A stretch of DNA of 7,266 nt from an uncultured Novosphingobium sp. (GCA_937996535.1 CALKVF010000030.1:1-7266), one strand, 5' to 3'. Shown: positions 1 through 6,312, counted from the stretch's first letter. The notes: generated from the letters alone by a model not told the origin. Numbers and translations are program-made.

Positions 1-218
1 GCGCGGTCGAGCCGGCGCTTGGGCGCGAAAATGCCGGGGGTGTCGGCAAGGATGATCTGGGCCTCACCATCAAGCGCAATGCCCATCAGCCGGGCGCGAG
101 TGGTCTGGGCCTTGGCCGAGACGATCGCGACCTTCTGCCCGACCAATGCGTTGACGAGGGTCGACTTGCCCGCATTGGGCGCGCCGATAACGGCGACGAG
201 TCCGCAATGCTGTGTCAT
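1..218 (-). CDS. era: GTPase Era, N-terminal part (cut by window edge)
   Basis: Era is a Ras-like GTPase that binds the 3' end of 16S rRNA and helps assemble the 30S ribosomal subunit at the inner face of the membrane. Only the first 72 codons are inside the window. Visible in order are the P-loop G1 motif GAPNAGKST (residues 12-20), the switch I segment around QTTRARLMGI (38-47, matching the family pattern QTTRxxIxGI), and the G3 motif DTPGI (59-63). The KH RNA-binding domain lies outside the window. The ATG at 218-216 overlaps the rnc stop codon in an ATGA, so translation is probably coupled to rnc. No separate promoter is apparent. The Era call is very secure from the combination of G motifs and the rnc neighbour. 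Confidence 0.95.
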   Translation of the reverse strand, partial: MTQHCGLVAVIGAPNAGKSTLVNALVGQKVAIVSAKAQTTRARLMGIALDGEAQIILADTPGIFAPKRRLDR

Positions 219-883
219 CCATATCTCTCCATGAAGGCGGCTGCGGCGAGCGTTTCAGCTTCGCGCATCGAATTGGCGGTGGCGAGGGCCTGACCCACGC
301 CGTTGATCGCGACGGCTACGGTAAAGCGTGCCGCGTGGTCGGGGCCGGTGCGTTCGACCAGCGAGTATTCGGGCATCTTGCGGCGGTTGCCCGCAGCCCA
401 TTCCTGCAAGGCGGACTTGGGATGCTTGGCCTGTCCGGTCTTGCCGGCAACGATATCACTCCAAAGCCGGCGCACCATGTCGCGCGTGGCATCGAAGCCC
501 TGGGTGACGAAGCTGGCGCCGATCAGGGCTTCCATCACGTCGCCAAGGATGTTGTCGCTATCGTGGCCGCCATCATCGCGCGCTTGCTTGCCCATGCGGA
601 TGTGCTGGCCAAGGCCAACCGAGCGCGCGACGCGGGCGCAGGTCGCGCGGCTGACCAGCGCGTTGAGCCGCTGCGAGAGGCGGCCTTCGTCGCCGCCTTC
701 GAGCGTGTAGAGCCATTCGCCGATGACCATGCCGAGCACCCGGTCGCCGAGGAATTCAAGCCGCTGGTAATCGCGCGCTGCCCCGGTGCTCCCGTGGGTC
801 AGGGCCTCGATCCACAAGGCTTGGTCAACCGGCTCCCGCCCCGCAAGCTGGGCCAGAAAATCGTGGGTTTGACGTTCGAGCAC
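215..883 (-). CDS. rnc: Ribonuclease III
   Basis: This is a double-strand-specific, Mg-dependent endoribonuclease that processes the rRNA precursor and some mRNAs in the cytoplasm. At 222 aa it has normal family length. The catalytic domain (about residues 5-145) carries the signature RLEFLGDRVL (41-50), giving acidic residues E43 and D47, and the second pair D115 and E118 in DNILGDVMEALIGA, so all four metal ligands are present. The dsRNA-binding domain spans about 155-220 and contains PKSALQEWA (155-163) and GPDHAARF (180-187). Its C-terminal RNA-contact segment reads NSMREAE (204-210) where many family members have SKKEAE. The start is GTG at 883, six bases after the lepB stop; a TGAGG sequence that includes that stop can act as ribosome site. 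The gene sits in the lepB-rnc-era cluster, is probably co-transcribed from lepB, and overlaps era by 4 bases. Confidence 0.96.
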   Translation of the reverse strand: MLERQTHDFLAQLAGREPVDQALWIEALTHGSTGAARDYQRLEFLGDRVLGMVIGEWLYTLEGGDEGRLSQRLNALVSRATCARVARSVGLGQHIRMGKQARDDGGHDSDNILGDVMEALIGASFVTQGFDATRDMVRRLWSDIVAGKTGQAKHPKSALQEWAAGNRRKMPEYSLVERTGPDHAARFTVAVAINGVGQALATANSMREAETLAAAAFMERYG

Positions 884-889
884 GCGGCC

Positions 890-1726
890 TCAGAAGGTTC
901 CGCCGATCCGGCTCCACCGCGCGGCGGTGAACCAGGTCCAGGGCTTGAGCCAATGGGCATCGCCATTGGTGGAGAACATCATCACCGTGGCGCGGCCAAC
1001 CAGGTTGTCCATCGGCACCATGCCGATGCCCTGACCGGGCTGGGCTTCGAAGCGGCTGTCCTCGGAATTGTCGCGGTTGTCGCCCATCAGGAACAGGTGA
1101 TCCTCGGGAACGATGAACTCCTCAGTATCGTCCTGCGGGCGGGTGCCGAGGTCGAGCACGTCATAGCTGCGGCCTTCGGGCAGGGTTTCCTGATAGCGCG
1201 GATAGCGGCACACATCGGTGCCATCGGCGCGCTTGCCCTCGAACTGCGGCGAGAGGCAGTGGGTGTTGCCGCTGACGGGGATTTCGAAATCGGCGAGGCG
1301 CTGCTTGGGCACCGGCTTGCCGTTGAGCCACAGCACGCCGCCGCGCATCTGCACGTGATCGCCCGGCAGGCCGATCACGCGCTTGATGTAATCGACATCG
1401 TTGAGCGGGGGCTGCTTGAAGATCACCACGTCGCCGCGCGCCGGGGTGGAGGCAAGCAGCCGCTTTTCGGGCAGCAGGCCGACACTGAAGGGCAGCGAGA
1501 AGTGCGAATAGCCATAGGGCCACTTGGCGGCGAGCAGGTAATCGCCGTTTTCCAGCCGCGGCAGCATCGATTCACTGGGGATGTTGAAGGGCGAGAACAC
1601 GAAGCTGCGGAACACCGCCACCACGATCGCCAGCTTCAGGACGAAGACGGGGAAGCTGTCTTCCTCCTTCTTCTTCGGCTTGGTCGGCGCGGCGGCCTGC
1701 GGCTCGGCAGTGGTGGGTTCGGTCAT
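890..1726 (-). CDS. lepB: Signal peptidase I
   Basis: This is the membrane-bound serine protease (family S26) that removes signal peptides from exported proteins using a Ser/Lys dyad on the outer face of the inner membrane. The product is 278 aa. A charged cytoplasmic N-terminus with KPKKKEED (16-23) precedes one membrane segment at about 25-44. Box B IPSESMLP (49-56) supplies the nucleophile S53. Box D DYIKRVIGLPGD (112-123) supplies the general base K115. Box E is MGDNRDNSEDSR (214-225). Two cysteines, C157 and C173, lie in the insert between boxes D and E. One anchor instead of the two in E. coli is common in alphaproteobacteria. The frame stays open far upstream, antisense to pgi, but the ATG at 1726 is chosen because an ideal AAGGAGGT lies 4 bases before it and family homology begins there. 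This is the first gene of the lepB-rnc-era unit. Confidence 0.96.
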   Translation of the reverse strand: MTEPTTAEPQAAAPTKPKKKEEDSFPVFVLKLAIVVAVFRSFVFSPFNIPSESMLPRLENGDYLLAAKWPYGYSHFSLPFSVGLLPEKRLLASTPARGDVVIFKQPPLNDVDYIKRVIGLPGDHVQMRGGVLWLNGKPVPKQRLADFEIPVSGNTHCLSPQFEGKRADGTDVCRYPRYQETLPEGRSYDVLDLGTRPQDDTEEFIVPEDHLFLMGDNRDNSEDSRFEAQPGQGIGMVPMDNLVGRATVMMFSTNGDAHWLKPWTWFTAARWSRIGGTF

Positions 1727-1730
1727 CCCG

Positions 1731-1738
1731 ACCTCCTT
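1731..1738 (-). promoter_or_regulatory. Consensus ribosome binding site of lepB
   Basis: The minus strand reads AAGGAGGT followed by four bases (CGGG) and then the lepB ATG. This nearly perfect anti-16S match decides the start among many possible in-frame codons, since the frame stays open upstream through the region antisense to pgi. Confidence 0.85.
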
Positions 1739-1760
1739 GTTGGCCGGGCCCGCGCTCGTC

Positions 1761-1788
1761 AAGGTAGCATTTCTTAATGATCGACAAG
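1761..1788 (-). promoter_or_regulatory. Candidate promoter for lepB-rnc-era
   Basis: On the minus strand a -35-like CTTGTC (1788-1783) is followed by a 16-base spacer and a -10-like TACCTT (1766-1761). The -10 is preceded by TG one base before it (TGCTACCTT), the extended -10 pattern. The expected transcript start is near 1754, leaving a leader of about 28 bases that contains the strong ribosome site. The -10 match is only partial, so this is a placement by pattern and distance, not a firm call. Confidence 0.35.
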
Positions 1789-1792
1789 TGAC

Positions 1793-1820
1793 TTGGGGTT
1801 TCGGCCGGGGTGAATACGTT
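1793..1820 (+). promoter_or_regulatory. Weak candidate promoter for pgi
   Basis: TTGGGG (1793-1798) and TACGTT (1815-1820) are separated by 16 bases on the plus strand. Both are poor matches to sigma-70-type boxes. It is the best pair I could find in the 162-base divergent gap upstream of pgi, and it would back up against the lepB promoter candidate. Treat it as a low-confidence placement. Confidence 0.18.
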
Positions 1821-1847
1821 TTCCACGCTTGGCCGCGCGCCGGCGAG

Positions 1848-1861
1848 CGGGCATAGGCCCG
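1848..1861 (+). other. Small stem-loop in the pgi leader
   Basis: CGGGC (1848-1852), loop ATAG, GCCCG (1857-1861) forms a five-pair all-GC stem. It ends 12 bases before the likely pgi ribosome site. It could simply be chance in GC-rich DNA. No role is claimed. Confidence 0.25.
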
Positions 1862-1888
1862 GTTCCGATCACGAGGTGGAGCAGGACG

Positions 1889-3403
1889 ATGAACAAGGCG
1901 GTGCAGGCGGCATGGACCACGCTGGAAGGGCTGCCCCGGCCAACCCTGGCCGAATTGTTCGCCGATGCGGGGCGCCTTGAGGCGCTGTCGGCCAAGCTTG
2001 ACCTGCCGGGCGGGGCCGTGCGCTTCGACTGGTCCAAGACCCATCTCGATGCCGCGCACATCGCCGGGTTCGAGGCGCTGGCCGCCGCCACCGATTTTAC
2101 CGCCAAGCGCGCCGCAATGTTCGGCGGCGAGGCGATCAACGTTACCGAAGCGCGCGCGGTGGAGCATACCGCGCAGCGCGGGGTCGGGCAGGCAGACAGC
2201 GTTGAACTGGCCGGGGCATTTCACGCCCGCATGGCCAGCCTGGTCCGCGCGATCCACGGCGGCGCGCTGGGTGAGATCAAGCACCTGATCCACATCGGCA
2301 TCGGCGGCTCGGCGCTGGGCCCGGCATTGGCGATCGACGCGCTGACCCGCGACGGCGCGCTGGTCGACGTGCAGGTGGTGTCGAACATCGATGGCGTGGC
2401 GCTCGAAGCCGCCTTTGCCAAGTGCGATCCCAAAACCACGCTGGTCGCGGTCGCCTCCAAGACTTTCACCACCACCGAGACGATGACCAATGCGGCCTCG
2501 GCGCTGGCCTGGCTGGCCGAGGGCGGGGTCGAGGATCCCTATGGCCGGGTGGTTGCGCTGACCGCCTATCCCGACAAGGCGGTGGAATGGGGCGTCGATG
2601 AAACCCGCATCCTGCCGTTCTCGGAAAGCGTGGGTGGGCGTTATTCGCTGTGGTCGTCGATCGGCTTCCCGGTTGCGCTGGCCACGGGCTGGGAAGACTT
2701 TGCCGAATTCCTCGATGGCGCGGCGGCGATGGACCGCCACTTCCTTGAAACCGATGGCATTGCCAACCTGCCTCTGCGCGCGGCCTATGGCGATCTGCTC
2801 TATGCCCGCCTGCGCGGCTGCCAGACCCGCGCGGTGTTTGCCTATGACGAGCGCCTGCGCCTGTTTCCCGACTATCTCCAGCAGCTCGAAATGGAATCGA
2901 ACGGCAAGTCGGTGAAGGCCGATGGCTCGCCAGTGGATGGGGCAACCGCGCCGATCACCTGGGGCGGGGTGGGCACCGATGCTCAGCACGCCGTGTTCCA
3001 GCTGCTCCATCAGGGCACCAATCTAGTGCCGGTGGACTTCATCGCCAGCATCGTGCCGGGCGACGAGCTTGACCCGGCGCACCACCGCAACCTGCTGGCC
3101 AACTGCTTTGCGCAAGGCGCGGCGCTGATGGCGGGCAAGAGCGCCAGCGATCCGGCGCGGGCCTATCCCGGCAACCGCCCTTCGGCGACGATCCTGTGCG
3201 AAGACCTTGGCCCGGCCACGCTCGGCGCGCTGATCGCGTTCCACGAACACCGCACCTTTGCGGGCGGCGTGCTGATGGAGATCAACTCGTTCGATCAGTT
3301 CGGGGTCGAACTGGGCAAGGAAATCGCCAAGGCGATCGTTGCCGGCGAGGCGGAATTCGACGCCAGCACCGAGGCGTTGCTGGCCGAAGCCGGGATCAAG
3401 TAG
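1889..3403 (+). CDS. pgi: Glucose-6-phosphate isomerase
   Basis: This cytosolic enzyme interconverts glucose 6-phosphate and fructose 6-phosphate. In organisms that use the Entner-Doudoroff route it mainly serves gluconeogenesis and sugar recycling. The product is 504 aa, and both SIS-type sugar-isomerase domains are complete. Visible motifs are the phosphate-binding GIGGSALGP (137-145) and ASKTFTTTET (189-198), the first PGI signature SVGGRYSLWSSIGF (247-260), MESNGK with catalytic E336, H367 in DAQHAVFQLLHQGT, and the second signature FDQFGVELGK ending in K477. The E-to-H spacing of 31 matches that of E. coli PGI (E355/H386). An in-frame ATG at 1829 exists, but the ATG at 1889 follows an AGGTGGAG ribosome site (1874-1881) and starts where homology begins. 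It is transcribed divergently from lepB; gor follows 83 bases downstream on the same strand. Confidence 0.96.
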   Translation: MNKAVQAAWTTLEGLPRPTLAELFADAGRLEALSAKLDLPGGAVRFDWSKTHLDAAHIAGFEALAAATDFTAKRAAMFGGEAINVTEARAVEHTAQRGVGQADSVELAGAFHARMASLVRAIHGGALGEIKHLIHIGIGGSALGPALAIDALTRDGALVDVQVVSNIDGVALEAAFAKCDPKTTLVAVASKTFTTTETMTNAASALAWLAEGGVEDPYGRVVALTAYPDKAVEWGVDETRILPFSESVGGRYSLWSSIGFPVALATGWEDFAEFLDGAAAMDRHFLETDGIANLPLRAAYGDLLYARLRGCQTRAVFAYDERLRLFPDYLQQLEMESNGKSVKADGSPVDGATAPITWGGVGTDAQHAVFQLLHQGTNLVPVDFIASIVPGDELDPAHHRNLLANCFAQGAALMAGKSASDPARAYPGNRPSATILCEDLGPATLGALIAFHEHRTFAGGVLMEINSFDQFGVELGKEIAKAIVAGEAEFDASTEALLAEAGIK

Positions 3404-3475
3404 CCCAGCTTTTTGCGGCCAAGGGAAAACCGGCTGGCAATCGGGCAAGGCACGCGCCATATCGCGCTTCGTAAC

Positions 3476-3480
3476 AGGAG
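3476..3480 (+). promoter_or_regulatory. Ribosome binding site of gor
   Basis: AGGAG lies six bases before the ATG at 3487, normal spacing. It fixes the gor start at the codon where the N-terminal FAD-binding strand begins. Confidence 0.75.
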
Positions 3481-3486
3481 TTAGCG

Positions 3487-4833
3487 ATGTCCGAGTTCGA
3501 CTATGACCTTTTCGTGATCGGTGCCGGTTCGGGCGGGGTCCGTGCGAGCCGCATCGCCGCCTCGCACGGGGCGAAGGTGGCCGTGGCTGAAGAGTTTCGC
3601 ATCGGCGGAACCTGCGTGATCCGGGGCTGTGTGCCCAAGAAGATGATGGTCTATGCCAGCCACTTCGCGCACCAGCTCCACGATGCCGAGCAATATGGCT
3701 GGACGATCGAGGGCGCCTCGTTTGACTGGGCCAAGCTGCGCGATTTCGTGGCCAGCGACGTTGACCGGCTCGAACGCGCCTACACCTCGACGCTCGACAA
3801 CAACAAGGTCGAGCATTTCGCCGAGCGCGCAACGGTTACCGGCGCGCACAGCGTGAAGCTGTCCTCGGGTCGGGAAATCACTGCCAAATACATCCTCGTC
3901 GCGGTTGGCGCCTGGCCGGTCATGCCCGAAATCGAGGGGGCAGAGCACTGCATCTCCTCGAACGAGGTGTTCCACCTGCCCGAGCTGCCCAAGCGGATCG
4001 TGATCCAGGGGGCGGGCTATATCGCGCTCGAATTTGCCGGCGTGTTCAATGCGCTCGGCAGCCATGTCACCGTGGTCAACCGCAGCGACAAGATCCTGCG
4101 CGGCTATGACGAAGGGATTACCGATCGGCTGCTGCCGATCATGCAGGCGCGCGGGATCGAGTTCGGCTTCAACCGTCCGCTCCGCAAGGTTGAGCGTCAG
4201 GCCGATGGCTCGCTGCTGGTCCATGCCGGCGAGGGCGATCCGATCCCGGCCGATGTCGTGCTGGTCGCCACGGGCCGCAAGCCCAAGACCGATGGGCTCG
4301 GGCTGGACAGCGCGGGCATCACGCTGGGGGCGAACGGGGAAATCCCGGTCGATGACTACGGCAAGACCGCCTGCGACAGCATCTATGCCGTGGGCGACGT
4401 GACCGACCGCGTGCAGCTGACCCCGGTGGCGATCCGCGAGGGTCACGCCTTTGCCGACACCGTGTTTGGCGGCAATCCGCGCTCGACCGCCTACGATGCG
4501 ATCCCGAGCGCCGTGTTCTCGCAGCCGCCGATTGCCGCGGTCGGGCTGACCGAAGCGCAGGCCCGCGACATGGGGCATGAGGTGAAGGTGTTCACTTCGG
4601 ACTTCCGCCCGATGCAGAACATGTTCGCCGCTACGGCCGAGCGGGGCTTCTACAAGCTGGTGGTCGATGGCAAGTCGGACAAGGTGCTGGGCATCCACAT
4701 GATCGGCCCGGATTCGCCCGAAATCCTGCAATCGGCCGCCATCGCGGTGAAGGCCGGGCTGACCAAGAGCCAGTTCGATGCCACGGTCGCGCTGCATCCC
4801 TCGATGGCCGAGGAGCTGGTGCTGATGCGCTGA
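3487..4833 (+). CDS. gor: Glutathione-disulfide reductase
   Basis: This FAD-dependent cytosolic enzyme reduces oxidised glutathione with NADPH. The product is 448 aa, typical for the family. The N-terminal FAD-binding motif is VIGAGSGG (10-17). The redox disulfide is C43/C48 in GGTCVIRGCVPKK (40-52), the glutathione-reductase form. The second Rossmann motif is GAGYIALEFAG (175-185), followed by R199 and R205 in VNRSDKILR. Their spacing matches the NADPH-selecting arginines R198/R204 of E. coli Gor and argues against an NADH enzyme such as lipoamide dehydrogenase. ATGRKP (261-266) and YAVGDVTD (300-307) belong to the central FAD-binding part. The C-terminal catalytic pair is H437/E442 in HPSMAEE. 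It may be co-transcribed with pgi, as no clear terminator separates them. It ends facing the convergent regulator gene. Confidence 0.95.
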   Translation: MSEFDYDLFVIGAGSGGVRASRIAASHGAKVAVAEEFRIGGTCVIRGCVPKKMMVYASHFAHQLHDAEQYGWTIEGASFDWAKLRDFVASDVDRLERAYTSTLDNNKVEHFAERATVTGAHSVKLSSGREITAKYILVAVGAWPVMPEIEGAEHCISSNEVFHLPELPKRIVIQGAGYIALEFAGVFNALGSHVTVVNRSDKILRGYDEGITDRLLPIMQARGIEFGFNRPLRKVERQADGSLLVHAGEGDPIPADVVLVATGRKPKTDGLGLDSAGITLGANGEIPVDDYGKTACDSIYAVGDVTDRVQLTPVAIREGHAFADTVFGGNPRSTAYDAIPSAVFSQPPIAAVGLTEAQARDMGHEVKVFTSDFRPMQNMFAATAERGFYKLVVDGKSDKVLGIHMIGPDSPEILQSAAIAVKAGLTKSQFDATVALHPSMAEELVLMR

Positions 4834-4848
4834 GCGGCTTGCCGCTCA
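4831..4848. terminator. Candidate bidirectional terminator dyad between gor and the regulator gene
   Basis: TGAGCGG, a four-base loop CTTG, and CCGCTCA form a perfect seven-pair stem. The first three bases of the stem are the gor stop codon. The dyad almost fills the 25-base gap between the convergent stops (gor ends at 4833, the regulator at 4859). There is no run of T on either side, so intrinsic termination would be weak by the classical rule. The position between two convergent genes is what suggests a transcript-end function. Confidence 0.45.
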
Positions 4849-4858
4849 CGCCGCGCGT

Positions 4859-6268
4859 TCAGGCCAGACGATAGGGCACCACCCCCCGACTGTCGGGATC
4901 GACGGTGATCGCACGATCGCTGGGGGGGAAGGCGCGCTGGTCGCAATCCGCGCGCGGACAGATGCGGCAGGAAATGCCGATCCGCGTGGCCGCGCGCGGG
5001 CTGCCAAGGTCAAGTCCATCGGCATAGACGAATTCGCCCGCGTGCTCGGCCTCGCAGCCCAGCGCCACGGCGTAGCGGCGGGGGCTGCGTTCATAGCTGC
5101 CCGATGGCTTGACCAGCCCCTTGGCCATCGAGACATAGCGCACACCATCGGGCGTTTCGGCAAGCTGGACCAGGATCCGGTCAGGGATCGCGACCGCTTC
5201 GTGTACGATCCACAGCGGGCAGGCGCCGCCGAACCGCGCGAATTGCAGGCGGGTGGCCGAATGGCGCTTGGTGATGTTCCCGGCCATGTCGACCCGGCAG
5301 AAGAAGAACGGCACCCCGCGCGCGTCTTCGCGCTGGAGGGTGGAGAGGCGGTGACAGGTCTGCTCGAAGCTGGTGCCGAAGGTCTGGGCCAGCCGGTCGA
5401 TATCGTGACGCACCGCGCGGGCCTGACTGCGGAACCGGCGATAGGGCATCAAGAGCGCGCCCGCCGCGTAATTGCACAGTCCCACGAACAGCAATTGCCG
5501 CGAAGCCGCGCTGCCAAGCCGCGCGTTTTCAACCACGGCGGCGATCTCGTCCTTGAGCGCGAGCGCGACCAGCTGGTGGGCAAGCTGAAACCGCCGGCTT
5601 TCCGAGGGCTGGCCGGGGTCGATCGTCAGGTGGCCCATTTCGGCATCGAAGCTGCGCAGCCCCGCCTGGGCTGAATAGACCAGCGAGATCGACAGCGCAT
5701 CGCGCAGGTAACCCTCGATCGCGGTGGTATCCGGGGTCAGTGCGCGGCCCGCCAGCGTTTCGGCAAGGCCTTCCGCGGCATGATCGATGCTGTCGACATA
5801 GTTGCCCTCGAAGTGGAACCAGTCGCGCACCTCTTCCCACGGCAGGCGCGAGACGGTGCCGGTTTCGGCGCTCAGCGCCTCGTCGACCATCTGCAGCCGC
5901 TGCTGGGTGCGGCGATAGGCTTCGTGCAGGGCAACGAACCGCTCTGACAACTGGGGCTGCTGTTCGGCAAAGCGGGCGAGCTGCGCTGCATCGAGCGGCT
6001 CGGCGAACAGCGGGTCGGCATTGGCTTCGCGCAGCGCCGCCAGCCGGGTTTCGGCGTCCCCTGCGCCGATTTCGCGCCAGTCGAGCGGGAAGGCGCGGGC
6101 CAGCCGCTCGACCAGCGCCGGGGTCAGCGGACGATCGTCGTTTTCCAGCTGCGATAGGTAGGACGGGCTGATTGCCAGCGCAGCAGCCAGTTCGGCCTGC
6201 TTGAGCCGCTGTTCGGTGCGGATGGCGCGCAGCTGGGCGCCGGCGAAGATGCGGCGAGGGGCGTTCAT
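4859..6268 (-). CDS. pccR: XRE/ScfR-type short-chain acyl-CoA transcriptional regulator, likely PccR
   Basis: The product is 469 aa. An XRE helix-turn-helix occupies about residues 8-66, with the recognition region around LAISPSYLSQLEN (31-43). A middle region follows (about 75-240). Its RRFQLAHQLVAL (225-236) sits where ImmA/IrrE-like proteins have RRFxxAHExxH; the Glu and second His are absent, so metalloprotease activity is not expected. The C-terminal part ends in GISCRICPRADCDQRAFPP, with C434, C437 and C442 as a CX2CX4C cluster and C405 upstream, typical of the DUF2083 end of ScfR proteins. Known ScfR members (PccR of R. sphaeroides; relatives RamB and PrpR) control short-chain acyl-CoA metabolism. 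The gene faces pccB across 114 bases containing a TTTGCAAA palindrome, which supports the PccR assignment. The ATG at 6268 lacks a clear ribosome site and lies 6 bases after a -10-like box. The pccR name rests on context and is inference. Confidence 0.88.
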   Translation of the reverse strand: MNAPRRIFAGAQLRAIRTEQRLKQAELAAALAISPSYLSQLENDDRPLTPALVERLARAFPLDWREIGAGDAETRLAALREANADPLFAEPLDAAQLARFAEQQPQLSERFVALHEAYRRTQQRLQMVDEALSAETGTVSRLPWEEVRDWFHFEGNYVDSIDHAAEGLAETLAGRALTPDTTAIEGYLRDALSISLVYSAQAGLRSFDAEMGHLTIDPGQPSESRRFQLAHQLVALALKDEIAAVVENARLGSAASRQLLFVGLCNYAAGALLMPYRRFRSQARAVRHDIDRLAQTFGTSFEQTCHRLSTLQREDARGVPFFFCRVDMAGNITKRHSATRLQFARFGGACPLWIVHEAVAIPDRILVQLAETPDGVRYVSMAKGLVKPSGSYERSPRRYAVALGCEAEHAGEFVYADGLDLGSPRAATRIGISCRICPRADCDQRAFPPSDRAITVDPDSRGVVPYRLA

Positions 6269-6274
6269 GGCGCT

Positions 6275-6303
6275 GTTCTACTTTGCAAAGTTGAACTTCG
6301 CAA
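6275..6303 (-). promoter_or_regulatory. Candidate promoter of the regulator gene (leaderless)
   Basis: On the minus strand TTGCGA (6303-6298) and TAGAAC (6280-6275) are separated by exactly 17 bases; each matches four of six sigma-70 consensus positions. Six bases (AGCGCC) separate the -10 from the ATG, so transcription would begin at or within a base or so of the start codon. The spacer and -35 lie inside the palindromic operator, which predicts autoregulation. Confidence 0.5.
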
Positions 6304-6312
6304 CTTTGCAAA
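6282..6312. promoter_or_regulatory. Palindromic operator with paired TTTGCAAA sites
   Basis: The 12-base arm TTTGCAAAGTTG (6282-6293) is exactly inverted as CAACTTTGCAAA (6301-6312) around a 7-base centre AACTTCG. Each end is itself an 8-base palindrome TTTGCAAA. A degenerate third copy, TTCGCAAC (6297-6304), lies between. I recall the R. sphaeroides PccR site as TTTGCAAA-N4-TTTGCAAA; the half-sites here are identical but 15 bases apart. The element lies between the divergent regulator and pccB starts and overlaps both candidate promoters. Confidence 0.85.

Noticed and set aside
19..234. 71-codon plus-strand open frame at the left edge
   Set aside because: Antisense to era, whose G1 and G3 motifs are unambiguous.
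212..1777. 521-codon plus-strand open frame opposite rnc and lepB
   Set aside because: It is antisense to two genes with intact catalytic motifs, has no recognisable domain, and its composition (rich in A, G, H, R, E) is that of a shadow frame created by high third-position G+C.
1829..1888. Longer pgi start at 1829 (20 extra residues)
   Set aside because: The extra residues are low-complexity and Arg-rich, cover the likely leader with its GC stem, and lack a good ribosome site. The ATG at 1889 has one.
1727..3010. Upstream in-frame extension of the lepB frame to a 706-residue protein, antisense to pgi
   Set aside because: Signal peptidase homology begins at MTEP, and a consensus ribosome site lies just before that ATG. 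The upstream part mirrors pgi, which has all its catalytic motifs.
3404..3440. Possible terminator after pgi (CCAGC at 3405-3409 with GCTGG at 3433-3437, nearby T5 and A4 runs)
   Set aside because: Only a five-pair stem with a large, poorly matched interior and no T run after it; not convincing as an intrinsic terminator.
3435..3463. Possible gor promoter (TGGCAA and CATATC)
   Set aside because: Both boxes match the consensus poorly; I could not tell it from chance.
3481..4797. 438-codon minus-strand open frame opposite gor
   Set aside because: Shadow of gor, whose FAD, NADPH and disulfide motifs are all intact in the sense frame.
5042..5674. 210-codon plus-strand open frame opposite the regulator gene
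   Set aside because: Shadow frame; the minus-strand regulator has continuous family features through this region.
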